64,000 bases of DNA from JAAGZL01 sp050291365 (GCA_050291365.1 JBNKJS010000008.1:8342-72341), one strand, 5' to 3'; positions 51,201 to 59,346 are shown, counted from the first letter of the stretch. Notes: generated from the letters alone by a model not told the origin. Program-made: numbers and translations.

Positions 51201-52305
51201 TGCGATCTTCGGTAAAACTTGGGGTATTGTCGGTGCTCAGGCTGTCGGATTTGTAGGGGTCGTGCTGGTAGCGCATAAACTGCTGCCGCTGCTCATCGAA
51301 ACGGTTGATACCGCCACCGGAGGTTGAGATCCAGAGTTGACCACGACTGTCGCGCATAACGTGCAGGACTGTGTTATGGCTCAGGCTGGTTTCGTCGTTT
51401 TTATCGTGGAAATAGCGGACAGAGCGCCCACTGGTGGGGTCGAAGTGGTTGAGACCTTTGTCGGTGCCAACCCATATGCTACTGTCGGGATCAATCCAGA
51501 TAGTCTCGATGATGTCGCTGCTCAGGCTATGGGGGTCGGCTAGGTTGTTGCGGTAGTGATGAAAGGTGCCAGTGGTCGGATCAAACTTTTCCAGGCCGCT
51601 GCCGTAGGTGCCGATCCAGAGCATGCCGGCGGCGTCCTGCTTTATCTGGGTCAGGATGTTATGACCCGGGATGTTGATGTCATTCGGGCCGTGACGATAG
51701 TTGGTGAACTGCTCAGTGGTTGGGTCGAAACGGCTCAGGCCGCCAAAAGTTGAGATCCACAGGATGCCGTCGCGGTCCTGAAATACATACCAGGTAGTGT
51801 TATGGGCTAGGCTGTTGGAATTTTTTTCATCATGCTGATAGAACTTCCAGCTGTTCAGCTCGGGGTCGTGGCGAACCAACCCAGCGCCATAGTTGCAAAA
51901 CCATAGGATGCCATCGCGGTCTTCGAGCATGGACTGGTAGAATTGCGGAGTGCTTTTGCCGCTGCCCGGCGCCTGAGGCCTAAAAGTGGTGAACGACATC
52001 CCGTCGTACCTGTTGATGCCATTAATGGTGGTGGCCCAGATAAAGCCCTGGCGGTCCTGAAGTACCTGGGATACAGAGTTGTCCGACAGGCCGTCATCAA
52101 TGGTTAGATGGCGGAATCTAATCTCTTTTTCCTGTCCTTGCGGTATCTGAGCATTGGTGCGGGCCAAAACACCGCCCAGGCTAAACATGACGACAATCGC
52201 CAGCAGGATACTTTTTGTTATCAGGGTTCCGGCTTTCACTCTGTCCTCAATCTGGTTAAACAGGTTATGGCAATAAAAAGCGAAACGTCTCAGCCTAGTA
52301 GACAA
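48211..52305 (-). CDS. Hybrid histidine kinase with regulator-propeller sensor and Y_Y_Y domain
   Basis: This 1364-residue membrane protein has an N-terminal hydrophobic segment (ITKSILLAIVVMFSLGGVLA). A very large periplasmic sensor follows, made of about 14 propeller repeats (recurring GxLWIGTxGxGLxRFD patterns), then a Y_Y_Y domain (YNYTSLSLKFTALNYRSPHK, DYRFRVKASN) and one membrane helix (WWFRILVAVALISSVTAGFS). A cytoplasmic HisKA (MSHELRTPLNAVLGFSQ), an ATPase domain (NLIGNAIKYTA, GSGLGL), a receiver (MDIRMPIMNG) and a helical tail complete it. Such BaeS-like hybrid sensors detect polysaccharides or other ligands. It precedes a binding-protein gene by 43 bases and is probably the first gene of that operon. 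Confidence 0.9.
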   Translation of the reverse strand: MSTRLRRFAFYCHNLFNQIEDRVKAGTLITKSILLAIVVMFSLGGVLARTNAQIPQGQEKEIRFRHLTIDDGLSDNSVSQVLQDRQGFIWATTINGINRYDGMSFTTFRPQAPGSGKSTPQFYQSMLEDRDGILWFCNYGAGLVRHDPELNSWKFYQHDEKNSNSLAHNTTWYVFQDRDGILWISTFGGLSRFDPTTEQFTNYRHGPNDINIPGHNILTQIKQDAAGMLWIGTYGSGLEKFDPTTGTFHHYRNNLADPHSLSSDIIETIWIDPDSSIWVGTDKGLNHFDPTSGRSVRYFHDKNDETSLSHNTVLHVMRDSRGQLWISTSGGGINRFDEQRQQFMRYQHDPYKSDSLSTDNTPSFTEDRSGTLWFATYGGIDIYDPGSQRFSRYKHLPENPNSLPAGRVRAITQDKEGIFWIGTWNQGLVRFDREKNSYTRYRAKPDSPNSLSSDNVFDLHYDPRGWLWVATIAGLNKFDLTTETWTQYHGDPDNPNALADDWVSSVDIDTQGQLWLAVYGAGLHRFDPASETFTRYPNDPNNPHSIANNNLNYVLVATDDMLWIGGDSLISRFDPATEKAVNYTPEEHGLSGHTSDQIYQDRKGVIWVATYSGVNKFDREGNRFTPYPNLRAVLADDAQGNLWAIAGKSLARFNPDTGNLRLYDEDDGLLSNTLEPTAGHTAPSGEIFVGGATGFNSFFPDQLPDNQTPPPVVLTEFKLRNKPVAIGPDSLLQKQISFTKSISLPYNYTSLSLKFTALNYRSPHKNQYAYMLEGFDQEWRYTDSANRSATYNKLPPGDYRFRVKASNNDGVWNEKGAALTIIITPLWWKTWWFRILVAVALISSVTAGFSYRIMAQRRRTKELELQVAERTQELVESNQRLQAAKEKAELANQAKSVFLANMSHELRTPLNAVLGFSQVMKSSADTTISQMENLNIITRSGEHLLNLINNVLDISKIESGRVELEESQVNLTRFLEEIRSLMYVRAHEKELNFILELPPSLPRYINADASKLRQVLINLIGNAIKYTASGTVTLRALITDKQGPDQIRMRFEVEDTGPGIREEDRERIFHPFEQLDDRMPAEAGSGLGLAIGKQYVELMGGKISVGGERGKGSLFHFEIPVKVVQSEAPPVEPQQGRIIGLAEGQPTKRLLIVEDQPENRLLLHKLLAPYRFDLREAVNGREAVELFTQWHPHLIFMDIRMPIMNGLEATSRIKATASGAETRIIALTAHALEEERHEILEAGCDDLIRKPYKDTDIFNALTKHLDVRFIYDGETHPDTYGTLALAAADLAELPVELRSELEQALDLIDTDAINHAIEAIRTQNPGLADALAALADDLQFGRILRLMKATHGHANRKSQTPEKR

Positions 52306-52766
52306 GCCGCCCTATGCCCTCAGTTGTGCTGGGTTGTGAAAGTTAGCGGCCTGCTGGTATAGCACAATCCCTAGTGCTTGATGGCGCACCGTAACCCGCT
52401 TGGTGAGAGCGTCAGGGTAGGCAAAATTGTCAAATCTAGATATTGAGTATAGGAAATATAAATGTGGTTGTTTTGCCCGGTTCCTGCGGTAGCTCGAAGT
52501 CATTGACCCGCTTGGGAAGAGAAGGGGCCAGATTTATTTGAACTATAAAACGCACGGTTTGAGGGCTCTGTGGCCCAGATCCTAGAACGGTTGCTGCAGA
52601 TTGATATCTGCTTTGATTTTCTACAGATTATCCTACACTTATTTGGTAGCTATAAGGGAATGGATCTGTCTACAGATAGGATGACTGCCCCATAGGCTTT
52701 GCATCGGTTTGAGTAGCATCCAGGAGTAGATATTTTCTCAATCGTTAACATTAAAGGAATAGTGTC
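52306..52766. other. Intergenic region between divergent genes
   Basis: The 461 bases upstream of both the large kinase gene and the secreted protein show AT-rich sequence. There is no hairpin, repeat of the main families or reading frame that I can support. It should hold the promoters of the two divergent units, but none is clear. Confidence 0.5.
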
Positions 52767-53237
52767 ATGCTAAAGCATTATCGATTTATTACTGCCGCTG
52801 TTATTACCGTCGGGTTTGTTCTTAACTTTCCTGGCGTTTCATCTGCAGAGGAGAGAAGTGGCTCCGAAACGGTCGAGTTGACCCATCTCTTCGCGGTGCA
52901 GAACAGTGGAACAGGTGAGCCATCCAAGGATGAGGCATGTAAGGCAAAGCATGGTTCCCGCCTGGGGAGCAAAATAACATCGAAATACAGTATCAATACT
53001 GAATCCTTGATTATGAGTGCTGAATCAGAAGTTTTCTCCGTTCCGGTAGAGCTTCACCCTATGGGAATAACTGGAATTTACGCTTTCATGTCTGATGGTG
53101 TGGGGGGGCTAGAAAAAGAGGGAGTGGAGCGAGTTATCTTCTCTATTAGCGCAAAATTCGATAATCCAGACATTGATATTATGATGGGCCTCGACGAGAA
53201 CTATAACTGTATTCTTTCAAATAAAGAGCCGCCTTAG
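52767..53237 (+). CDS. Secreted protein of unknown function
   Basis: This 156-residue protein has a signal peptide (FITAAVITVGFVLNFPGVSSA, cleavage probably after SSA). The mature part contains two cysteines (DEACKAKHG and NYNCILS) that could form a disulfide, and otherwise no recognised domain. An AAAGGAATAG site precedes the ATG. It is isolated and co-directional with carbonic anhydrase 131 bases further on. Confidence 0.6.
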   Translation: MLKHYRFITAAVITVGFVLNFPGVSSAEERSGSETVELTHLFAVQNSGTGEPSKDEACKAKHGSRLGSKITSKYSINTESLIMSAESEVFSVPVELHPMGITGIYAFMSDGVGGLEKEGVERVIFSISAKFDNPDIDIMMGLDENYNCILSNKEPP

Positions 53238-53368
53238 TTTTTTCGAAATAAGGCTGTCAGAGAAGAATCTTAAATTTTCTTATATCGATTGCCCTATCTA
53301 GGTTAGAAATTTGTGCCTATGCTTAGTGTTACTTCTAGCTTGGTTGTGAATTCTCATAGGAGGGCACC

Positions 53369-54103
53369 ATGGAAAAGTACTTTCTGATCCCCGTTCTGTT
53401 ATTCGCTTTTGTCTCTGCTCAAGCCGCCGATGATAAGGTTAGTTGGTCCTACAGTGGTGAAACCGGCCCAGAAAACTGGGCTAAACTCACTCCTGAATTT
53501 GCCGATTGCGCGGGTAAGAATCAGAGTCCTATTGATTTAAAGGATTTTGTTGAGGCCAAACTGCCGCCGATTAAGTTCAGTGTTCAGCCTGGTCAGCAGG
53601 TCATCAATAATGGTCATACCATCAAGGTAAGTTTCGCCGGTGGCGGTGGAAGCATTATGGTCGATGGCAAAACATTCAGGTTGTTACAGTTCCATTTTCA
53701 TGCCCCCAGCGAGAACCATATTAATGGTAAATCTTTCGCGATGGAGGCTCATCTGGTGCATGCGAGTGATCAGGGTGAGCTGGCAGTAATAACGGTGATG
53801 TTTGATGAGGGTGAGGAAAATGCTGAGCTCTCCAAGATTTGGCATGTTATGCCAAAAGAGGTGGGAGCCAAGGCATCACTGGCCCATGCTGCTCGTGCAT
53901 ACAATCTGGTGCCAGAAGATCGTGCCTACTATCGTTTTAGTGGTTCATTGACCACTCCACCTTGCACAGAGGGGGTGCGTTGGCTGGTTATGAAACAGCC
54001 GATGACCGCCTCTGCCAAGCAGATCAAAGAGTTTGAGCATGTGATGCACCATCCCAATAACCGTCCGATTCAACCGCTGAATGCGCGTGCGGTTCTGAAA
54101 TAA
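53369..54103 (+). CDS. Periplasmic alpha-carbonic anhydrase
   Basis: This 244-residue alpha-class carbonic anhydrase has a signal peptide (FLIPVLLFAFVSAQAA). Zinc ligands are visible in FHFHAPSENH (two histidines) and in EAHLVHASD (third histidine). Substrate-pocket motifs SWSYSGETGPENWAKL and GSLTTPPCTEGVRW are also present. It hydrates CO2 in the periplasm, which supports carbon uptake or pH control in autotrophs. A strong terminator follows. It is monocistronic by sequence. Confidence 0.95.
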   Translation: MEKYFLIPVLLFAFVSAQAADDKVSWSYSGETGPENWAKLTPEFADCAGKNQSPIDLKDFVEAKLPPIKFSVQPGQQVINNGHTIKVSFAGGGGSIMVDGKTFRLLQFHFHAPSENHINGKSFAMEAHLVHASDQGELAVITVMFDEGEENAELSKIWHVMPKEVGAKASLAHAARAYNLVPEDRAYYRFSGSLTTPPCTEGVRWLVMKQPMTASAKQIKEFEHVMHHPNNRPIQPLNARAVLK

Positions 54104-54128
54104 AACCATTGCCATTGTTATTGGCTGA

Positions 54129-54154
54129 CGGCGACCAATGGTCGCCGTTTTTTT
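54129..54154 (+). terminator. Rho-independent terminator of carbonic anhydrase
   Basis: CGGCGACC at 54129-54136 pairs perfectly with GGTCGCCG at 54140-54147 around AAT, followed by seven T residues. It starts 26 bases after the stop codon. Confidence 0.9.
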
Positions 54155-54276
54155 GCCGCTATCCCCAGGCCACAGTTTAATCGGGATTAAAGAAATTTTG
54201 TAATTATCCGCTAACAACAGGTATTGGTGCCATCCCATTAATAACCGAAGCCGGATATAGCCGTTGGAGAAGTGAT

Positions 54277-55875
54277 ATGAGGAAAAATGAGCCGGTCACC
54301 GGCCAGGAGAGAACCTACGGGGAAGATAGGGTCATTATCTCAACGACCGATCTCAAAGGTATAATCACTTACGCCAATGAGGATTTTATTGAGATCAGTG
54401 GCTTCTCTCGCGATGAGTTAATCGGAAAAAACCACAATATCGTGCGCCATCCCGACATGCCGCCTGAGGCCTTCAGGGATTTGTGGGATACTATCCAGGG
54501 CGGAAAGCCTTGGCGCGGCATCGTAAAAAATCGTTGTAAGAATGGTGACCATTACTGGGTTGAGGCCTATGTAACCCCCGTATATGAGGGGGATAGGCTG
54601 GTCGGCTATCAGTCGGTGCGCACTCGCCCGGATAGATCCGAGGTTAGTAGTGCCGAAGAGCTCTACCGAAAGTTTCGCAATAATCAGATCAGCAAATTGC
54701 CCAAAGGGCGAAGTATCTATGACATTAGTACCAAGGTGCGGCTGTTTTCGGCGTTGCTGTTTTTGGCACTGATGACGGTTCTGGTTGGAGCTCTTAGCTT
54801 GTCGGGCCCCAACAGTAATATCATTCTGACGATCTGCGCCATCAGCCTTCTGGCCATGCTGGCCACTGGGTTTTTGATAGTGCAGACCTTGGTAACTCCA
54901 CTCAACCGGATCAGGAGTTTGCTGCACGGTATTGCTGGTGGCAAGCTGCACCAGCGTATTGAGACGCCTCACAATGACGATATTGGTCAGGTGCTACAGG
55001 CGGTCAAGCTTTTACAGGCGCGCCTGAACACAGTGTTTGGCCACTTTACGGAGGCATCCATGTCGCTGGCGGCATCGGCCGTACAGCTTTCGGCCAATGG
55101 CAGAGATGCGCTACAGGATATGGAACGCCAACAGGGTGAGACATCCCAGGTGGCCACGGCCATGAATGAGATGGTGGCCACCGTTCAGGAGGTGGCGAAA
55201 AATACCGGCGAGGCAGCCAACGCCGCACAGATGTCCGACGAGAAGACCCAGGCCGGCAAGGCGTTGGTGGTTGAAACCCGTAGCACTATTCATAATCTGG
55301 CCGGAGAGGTGGAGCGTTCGGCCCAGGTGATTGATCAATTGAAGGGTGACAGCGAGAAGATCAGTAACATCATGGATGTGATTAGCGGTATCGCCGACCA
55401 GACCAATCTGTTGGCCCTAAATGCTGCCATTGAGGCCGCCAGGGCCGGCGAGCAGGGGCGTGGGTTTGCAGTAGTGGCAGATGAGGTGCGCACCCTGGCC
55501 CAGCGTACTCAGGAGTCGACCACCGAGATTCGCGACATGATTGAGCATCTGCAATCGGGTATTGGTGATGCGGTCGATGTAATGGCGCGGGGACGAGATC
55601 AGGCTGGCTCCGCCGTGACTCAGGCAGACGAAACAGAACTGGCCCTCGACTCTATCACCGAGGCAGTTACCACCATCCACCAGATGAATATCCAGATCGC
55701 CACCGCTGCCGAGCAGCAGAACGCAGTAGCCGAGGAGATGAATCGTAATGTGGTCTCCATTAATGACCTATCTGAGCACTCCACTAAGGCCTCCCGTGAG
55801 GTGGCGACCGCAGGTTCAGAACTGGCCGCGATGGCTAAGAAGCTTCAGGATCTGGTCTCGCAGTTCAATAAGTGA
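54277..55875 (+). CDS. PAS-domain chemoreceptor (Aer-like methyl-accepting protein)
   Basis: This 532-residue receptor has an N-terminal PAS domain (DLKGIITYANEDFIEISGFS, then GKNHNIVRHPDMPPEAFRDL) that in Aer binds FAD and senses redox state. Two membrane helices at about 150-205 follow (FSALLFLALMTVLVGAL and ILTICAISLLAMLATGF). A HAMP domain and a signalling domain with the conserved tip region EAARAGEQGRGFAVVADEVR complete it. It should control flagellar or twitching motility through CheA; no che genes are in the window. It is a single-gene unit, followed by a hairpin. Confidence 0.92.
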   Translation: MRKNEPVTGQERTYGEDRVIISTTDLKGIITYANEDFIEISGFSRDELIGKNHNIVRHPDMPPEAFRDLWDTIQGGKPWRGIVKNRCKNGDHYWVEAYVTPVYEGDRLVGYQSVRTRPDRSEVSSAEELYRKFRNNQISKLPKGRSIYDISTKVRLFSALLFLALMTVLVGALSLSGPNSNIILTICAISLLAMLATGFLIVQTLVTPLNRIRSLLHGIAGGKLHQRIETPHNDDIGQVLQAVKLLQARLNTVFGHFTEASMSLAASAVQLSANGRDALQDMERQQGETSQVATAMNEMVATVQEVAKNTGEAANAAQMSDEKTQAGKALVVETRSTIHNLAGEVERSAQVIDQLKGDSEKISNIMDVISGIADQTNLLALNAAIEAARAGEQGRGFAVVADEVRTLAQRTQESTTEIRDMIEHLQSGIGDAVDVMARGRDQAGSAVTQADETELALDSITEAVTTIHQMNIQIATAAEQQNAVAEEMNRNVVSINDLSEHSTKASREVATAGSELAAMAKKLQDLVSQFNK

Positions 55876-55898
55876 GCTGTGTTATAGGTGATTTCTAA

Positions 55899-55922
55899 GG
55901 TCTTCTACTGATGTAGAAGACC
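55899..55922. terminator. Hairpin after the chemoreceptor gene
   Basis: GGTCTTCTAC and GTAGAAGACC form a perfect 10-base stem around TGAT, beginning 23 bases after the stop. The T-run is poor, so it is a candidate terminator only. Confidence 0.5.
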
Positions 55923-55972
55923 ATCATTTCCCTGCACCTCTGTTCTATATCTGCCAAGATAGATATAGTAGT

Positions 55973-55992
55973 ATATCTACTTTCGTAGATAT
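55973..55992. promoter_or_regulatory. Operator for the ArsR-family gene
   Basis: ATATCTAC-TTTC-GTAGATAT is a perfect inverted repeat 14 bases before the arsR-like start; similar AGATATAGTAGTATATCTAC half-sites lie just upstream. This suits an autoregulating ArsR dimer. Confidence 0.7.
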
Positions 55993-56006
55993 AGAGGTGC
56001 GCACTT

Positions 56007-56348
56007 ATGGACCCAACTCAGCTATTTAAGGCGCTTTCTGATATCACCCGCATGCGTTGTCTCATGCTGCTTATATCGCATAAAGAACTGTGCGTGTGTG
56101 AATTGACCAATTCACTGAGGATCCCGCAACCAAAGGTGTCGCACCATCTTGCAGCGTTGAGAAAGATAGGTCTGGTCAGTGACCGCAAACATGGCCTTTG
56201 GATCTATTACCGTATCAATAGAGATATTCCTGGTTGGGTGCTTAAGGTGATTCGAGCGACCAAAGAGGGGTTAAAAGATACAGAGTTGTTTAAAGAGGAT
56301 GCCCTTGTCCTTGCAGAGATGCCATCACGTCCAGGTGAGGTCTTTTGA
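56007..56348 (+). CDS. ArsR/SmtB-family transcriptional repressor
   Basis: This 113-residue winged-helix protein has the metal-sensing motif ELCVCELT in helix 3 (C-x-C type, cysteines near residues 29-31), a DNA-binding segment QPKVSHHLAALRKIGLVSDR and a GLWIYYRIN wing. ArsR proteins release DNA when arsenite or another metal binds. Its palindromic operator lies directly upstream, and a thioredoxin-like protein and a permease follow, so it probably represses the entire operon. Whether arsenic is the effector is inferred from family and neighbours. Confidence 0.9.
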   Translation: MDPTQLFKALSDITRMRCLMLLISHKELCVCELTNSLRIPQPKVSHHLAALRKIGLVSDRKHGLWIYYRINRDIPGWVLKVIRATKEGLKDTELFKEDALVLAEMPSRPGEVF

Positions 56349-56379
56349 TCAGCCATAGAAATCAGTAGAGAGGAGTCAG

Positions 56380-56616
56380 ATGAAAAACATTAAGGTGCTC
56401 GGTTCCGGTTGCAAGAACTGTGAGACCACGGCCAATCTGATCGCAATTGCCGCACAACAGGCCGGCGTTGAGATCGAGTTGGAAAAGGTTACAGACATGG
56501 CGGAGATCATGGGTTATGGGGTGATCTCTACCCCAGGAGTGGTGGTGGATGGCAAGGTGGTGCATGCCGGTGGTCTGCCCGGTCCTGATCTGGTGCGGAA
56601 ATGGGTGAGTAGCTAG
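56380..56616 (+). CDS. Thioredoxin-like small redox protein
   Basis: This 78-residue protein has a redox-active GSGCKNCETTANL near the N-terminus (C11 and C14) and a cis-proline motif STPGVVVDGKVV. This glutaredoxin-like class often sits between an ArsR gene and a CSCSS-type permease, where it may deliver reducing equivalents or metal. It follows the ArsR gene by 31 bases, with AGAGAGGAG before the start. Confidence 0.85.
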   Translation: MKNIKVLGSGCKNCETTANLIAIAAQQAGVEIELEKVTDMAEIMGYGVISTPGVVVDGKVVHAGGLPGPDLVRKWVSS

Positions 56617-56624
56617 GCCCTGAT

Positions 56625-57581
56625 ATGTTTGAGCTACTGGCCGATTTTTTGATCTATCGCCTGGCTGGCCTGGATGCCTCAAGCCAGGTTGGGGCCGCCC
56701 TGCATTTCTTTGTCATGGATGTGAGCAAGATCTTCTTCATGCTGGTTGTGATTATCTATGTCATGGGTCTGCTCAGGGCATTTCTCTCGCCCGAGCGGGT
56801 GCGGGAATATGTGCGCAACCGTCCAGACTGGCAGGCCCGCGGCATGGCCGTTACCCTGGGTGCGGTTACGCCATTCTGTTCTTGCTCTTCTGTGCCGCTG
56901 TTTATCGGCTTTGTCGAGGCGGGTATCCCCCTTGGTGTCACCTTCTCCTTTCTTATCGCCTCGCCCATGATCAACGAAGTTGCAGCGGTAATTTTGGTTG
57001 GAATACTCGGTTGGAAACTGGCGGCGCTCTATGTCGCTGCTGGATTGGTGGTGGCCTGGTTTGGCGGCATTGTCATGCAGTGGTTCAAGCCGGAAAGATG
57101 GGTGGAGGAGTATGTGTGGAATATCCATATGGGCAAGGCAGATATCCCGGCGCCGGATAGCTCGCTGCAGGGTCGCCACAGTTATGCCCTTGCAGAGGTC
57201 AAAGAGATCGTCGGCAGGATCTGGAAATGGGTGCTGATAGGTGTCGGAGTGGGGGCACTGTTTCATGGTTTCGTGCCGGAGGCGTGGGTGTCGGAACATC
57301 TGGCCAGCGGCAACTGGTTTGATGTACCCACAGCTGTAGTGCTTGGTATTCCGCTCTACTCCAATGCCACCGGGATCATTCCAGTGGCAGAGGCCATGCT
57401 GGGCAAGGGTGTTGCCATAGGAACTACCCTGGCCCTGATGATGAGCGTGGCAGCGCTCTCCCTGCCGGAGATGCTGATTCTGCGCAAGGTGATCAAATGG
57501 CAGGCCCTAGGACTTTTTGTGCTGGTGTTGGCCGTGGCCTTTATGCTGGTTGGTTGGGGTTTTAATGCGTTGGTGGTTTGA
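56625..57581 (+). CDS. Permease of the ArsP/DUF318 type
   Basis: This 318-residue membrane protein has about eight helices and the family hallmark GAVTPFCSCSSVPLFIGF near residues 85-102, repeated in weaker form near the end. ArsP-type permeases extrude methylated or organic arsenicals; others of this family have unknown substrates. It starts eight bases after the thioredoxin-like gene. A copy of its last 29 codons is found at 58255-58341. Confidence 0.85.
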   Translation: MFELLADFLIYRLAGLDASSQVGAALHFFVMDVSKIFFMLVVIIYVMGLLRAFLSPERVREYVRNRPDWQARGMAVTLGAVTPFCSCSSVPLFIGFVEAGIPLGVTFSFLIASPMINEVAAVILVGILGWKLAALYVAAGLVVAWFGGIVMQWFKPERWVEEYVWNIHMGKADIPAPDSSLQGRHSYALAEVKEIVGRIWKWVLIGVGVGALFHGFVPEAWVSEHLASGNWFDVPTAVVLGIPLYSNATGIIPVAEAMLGKGVAIGTTLALMMSVAALSLPEMLILRKVIKWQALGLFVLVLAVAFMLVGWGFNALVV

Positions 57582-57654
57582 TAGCTAATAATTAAATCTT
57601 AAGCTTGGTTTAATATTGTGTAGCTAGACTTCTCGCAAATTAATGGGGGAAGTT

Positions 57655-58230
57655 ATGAGCACAGATAGTCAGATCAAGGTGTGGGACCTGCCGGTACGAA
57701 TATTTCACTGGTCCCTTGCCACATCATTTTTTGTTGCCTACATCTCTGAAGACCATTTTATGACATTACACTCCCTGGCCGGATATCTCATCGGCGGGTT
57801 GATTTTGTTTCGTCTGATTTGGGGCTTCATCGGGACAGAGCATGCCAGGTTCAGAGATTTTGCCTATGCCCCAAATACGGTGCTCACCTATCTAAAACGT
57901 GTAATTAGTTTTAAGGCGGAGCACTATACAGGTCATAACCCGGCTGGTGGGGCAATGGTGTTTGTCCTGCTTGTCTTTCTTGCGCTAACTGTGCTTGCCG
58001 GGCTTGTTGCCTATGGAGGTGAGCAGGCATCCGGTCCTTTTGCTGGTGTTATGGCCTCAATGCCCCATGCTGTAGAAGAGGCGGCAGAAGAGGTGCATGA
58101 GTTCTTTGCCAATTTCACTTTGCTGCTGGTGTTACTGCATCTAGTAGGTGTGTTGCTGGCTAGTCTTCAGCATAGAGAGAATCTGGTGCGTTCAATGGTG
58201 ACCGGATTCAAGCGCAAACAACATAGATAG
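57655..58230 (+). CDS. Cytochrome b561-type membrane protein
   Basis: This protein of about 191 residues has four membrane helices of the b-type cytochrome that anchors hydrogenases or formate dehydrogenases. Haem-binding histidines are in RIFHWSLA, LHSLAGYLIG, VHEFFANF and LLHLVGVL. The start ATG at 57655 is preceded by GGGGGAAG and is preferred to the ATG at 57643. Its partner in electron transfer is not in the window. A duplicated permease tail directly follows, so this gene interrupts two related sequences. Confidence 0.85.
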   Translation: MSTDSQIKVWDLPVRIFHWSLATSFFVAYISEDHFMTLHSLAGYLIGGLILFRLIWGFIGTEHARFRDFAYAPNTVLTYLKRVISFKAEHYTGHNPAGGAMVFVLLVFLALTVLAGLVAYGGEQASGPFAGVMASMPHAVEEAAEEVHEFFANFTLLLVLLHLVGVLLASLQHRENLVRSMVTGFKRKQHR

Positions 58231-58254
58231 ATCATTTGCAGAGCCTTGAACAGT

Positions 58255-58341
58255 AAATGGCAGACGCTGGGACTTTTTGTGCTGGTGTTGGCCGTAGCCT
58301 TTATTCTGGTTGGTTGGTGGTTTAATGCATTGACCGTTTAA
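58255..58341 (+). pseudogene. Duplicated tail of the permease gene
   Basis: These 87 bases align without gaps to 57495-57581, the last 29 codons of the permease, with about 12 mismatches by hand, and encode a matching peptide including LGLFVLVLAVAF and a stop. It has no start and is separated from the parent by the cytochrome gene. Confidence 0.85.
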
Positions 58342-58384
58342 TGGTTACTGTTGCCTGGTGTGGCGGTGTAGGTAGAGGGTGTTT

Positions 58385-58786
58385 CTATTTTGTTGCTTTC
58401 CATATCTTGTAAGGCAACCAGACGATCGTTCGGAAGAATAAAACAATCAGTGTGATAGGGAAGAAGGGTATCATCAGGAAGATCCATATTTTTCCTAATA
58501 CACTGGCCTCTTCGACTTGTTCTTCACTGTCAGGATTCCACTCTTCACCTTCGAGGAAGAGCGTTCCTTCAAATCGTTCCTTGATTTTCTCCAGCGCCGA
58601 AACAACAGAGTCTGGGTAACGACCTTCGCACATAATTTCATTGTCTTCTGAATTATAGAAAACCATAAAATCACCGCAGTCCGAATAGTCATTGCCATTC
58701 GTATCAGCAATATCGGCTTCATTTCGAAACTCGGCGCAGGCCTCATGGAAATGTGAAGGTAGCTTGATGGATACAGTCTGGCTCAT
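58385..58786 (-). CDS. Membrane protein with soluble N-terminal domain, unknown
   Basis: This 133-residue protein has an N-terminal acidic domain (residues 1-90, including NDYSDCGDFMVFYNSEDNEI) and two hydrophobic segments at the end (WIFLMIPFFPITLIVLFF and IVWLPYKIW). No known family is recognised. It is co-directional with the YcxB-like gene 29 bases upstream, so the two may be a pair. The stop codon lies 43 bases from the duplicated permease tail on the other strand. Confidence 0.6.
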   Translation of the reverse strand: MSQTVSIKLPSHFHEACAEFRNEADIADTNGNDYSDCGDFMVFYNSEDNEIMCEGRYPDSVVSALEKIKERFEGTLFLEGEEWNPDSEEQVEEASVLGKIWIFLMIPFFPITLIVLFFRTIVWLPYKIWKATK

Positions 58787-58815
58787 CTTTTCTTTCTTAT
58801 AAAGAGAGATGCGTT

Positions 58816-59346
58816 CTATTTTATCTTGCTATCGAAAAGCGAAATAAACTCTTCGAACTGCTCTTCGTTCTGAAATGCCCGCTTTGGAAAGATCACCGCC
58901 TGACCATTATCGATATATAGACACACCAGGTTGTTCGAGCACTCCCTTCCTTGAAAGGCACCCCATGAGTATGATGCCTGGGTGTCGCTTGTGGTAACGT
59001 CAATGGTATCTTTATTGATACTCGCATTGTGCTTCTGTAATAAATAGCCCTCTTCGTCAATGGAGTAGTGCATATAAAATCTACGTTGATATATAGAAAT
59101 AGCAATCAGACATACGACGCCAATACCTAAGAAAGTCAGTGCTAAATTCAAATGATGAAGGTCAATCCAACCATATACTTCATAGAATCTATCTGTTGCA
59201 GCGAAGGCTAGACCGATAAAGATCCAGGCCACAAGATTCAGGGCGATAAACTTTATATTTCCTTTTCCAATACGCGCTATACGTTGGTAAGTGAGTTTTA
59301 GAAACTCGCGATACTCATTTCTGGTTAATTGATATTCGATATTCAT
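58816..59346 (-). CDS. YcxB-like membrane protein
   Basis: This 176-residue protein has two membrane helices near residues 33-52 and 68-86 and a C-terminal beta-rich segment with YSWGAFQGRECSNNLVCLY and AVIFPKRAFQNEEQFEEF. That is the pattern of YcxB-family proteins (a soluble PH-like part facing the cytoplasm). The role is unknown. It precedes the small membrane protein, probably in one operon. Confidence 0.7.
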   Translation of the reverse strand: MNIEYQLTRNEYREFLKLTYQRIARIGKGNIKFIALNLVAWIFIGLAFAATDRFYEVYGWIDLHHLNLALTFLGIGVVCLIAISIYQRRFYMHYSIDEEGYLLQKHNASINKDTIDVTTSDTQASYSWGAFQGRECSNNLVCLYIDNGQAVIFPKRAFQNEEQFEEFISLFDSKIK

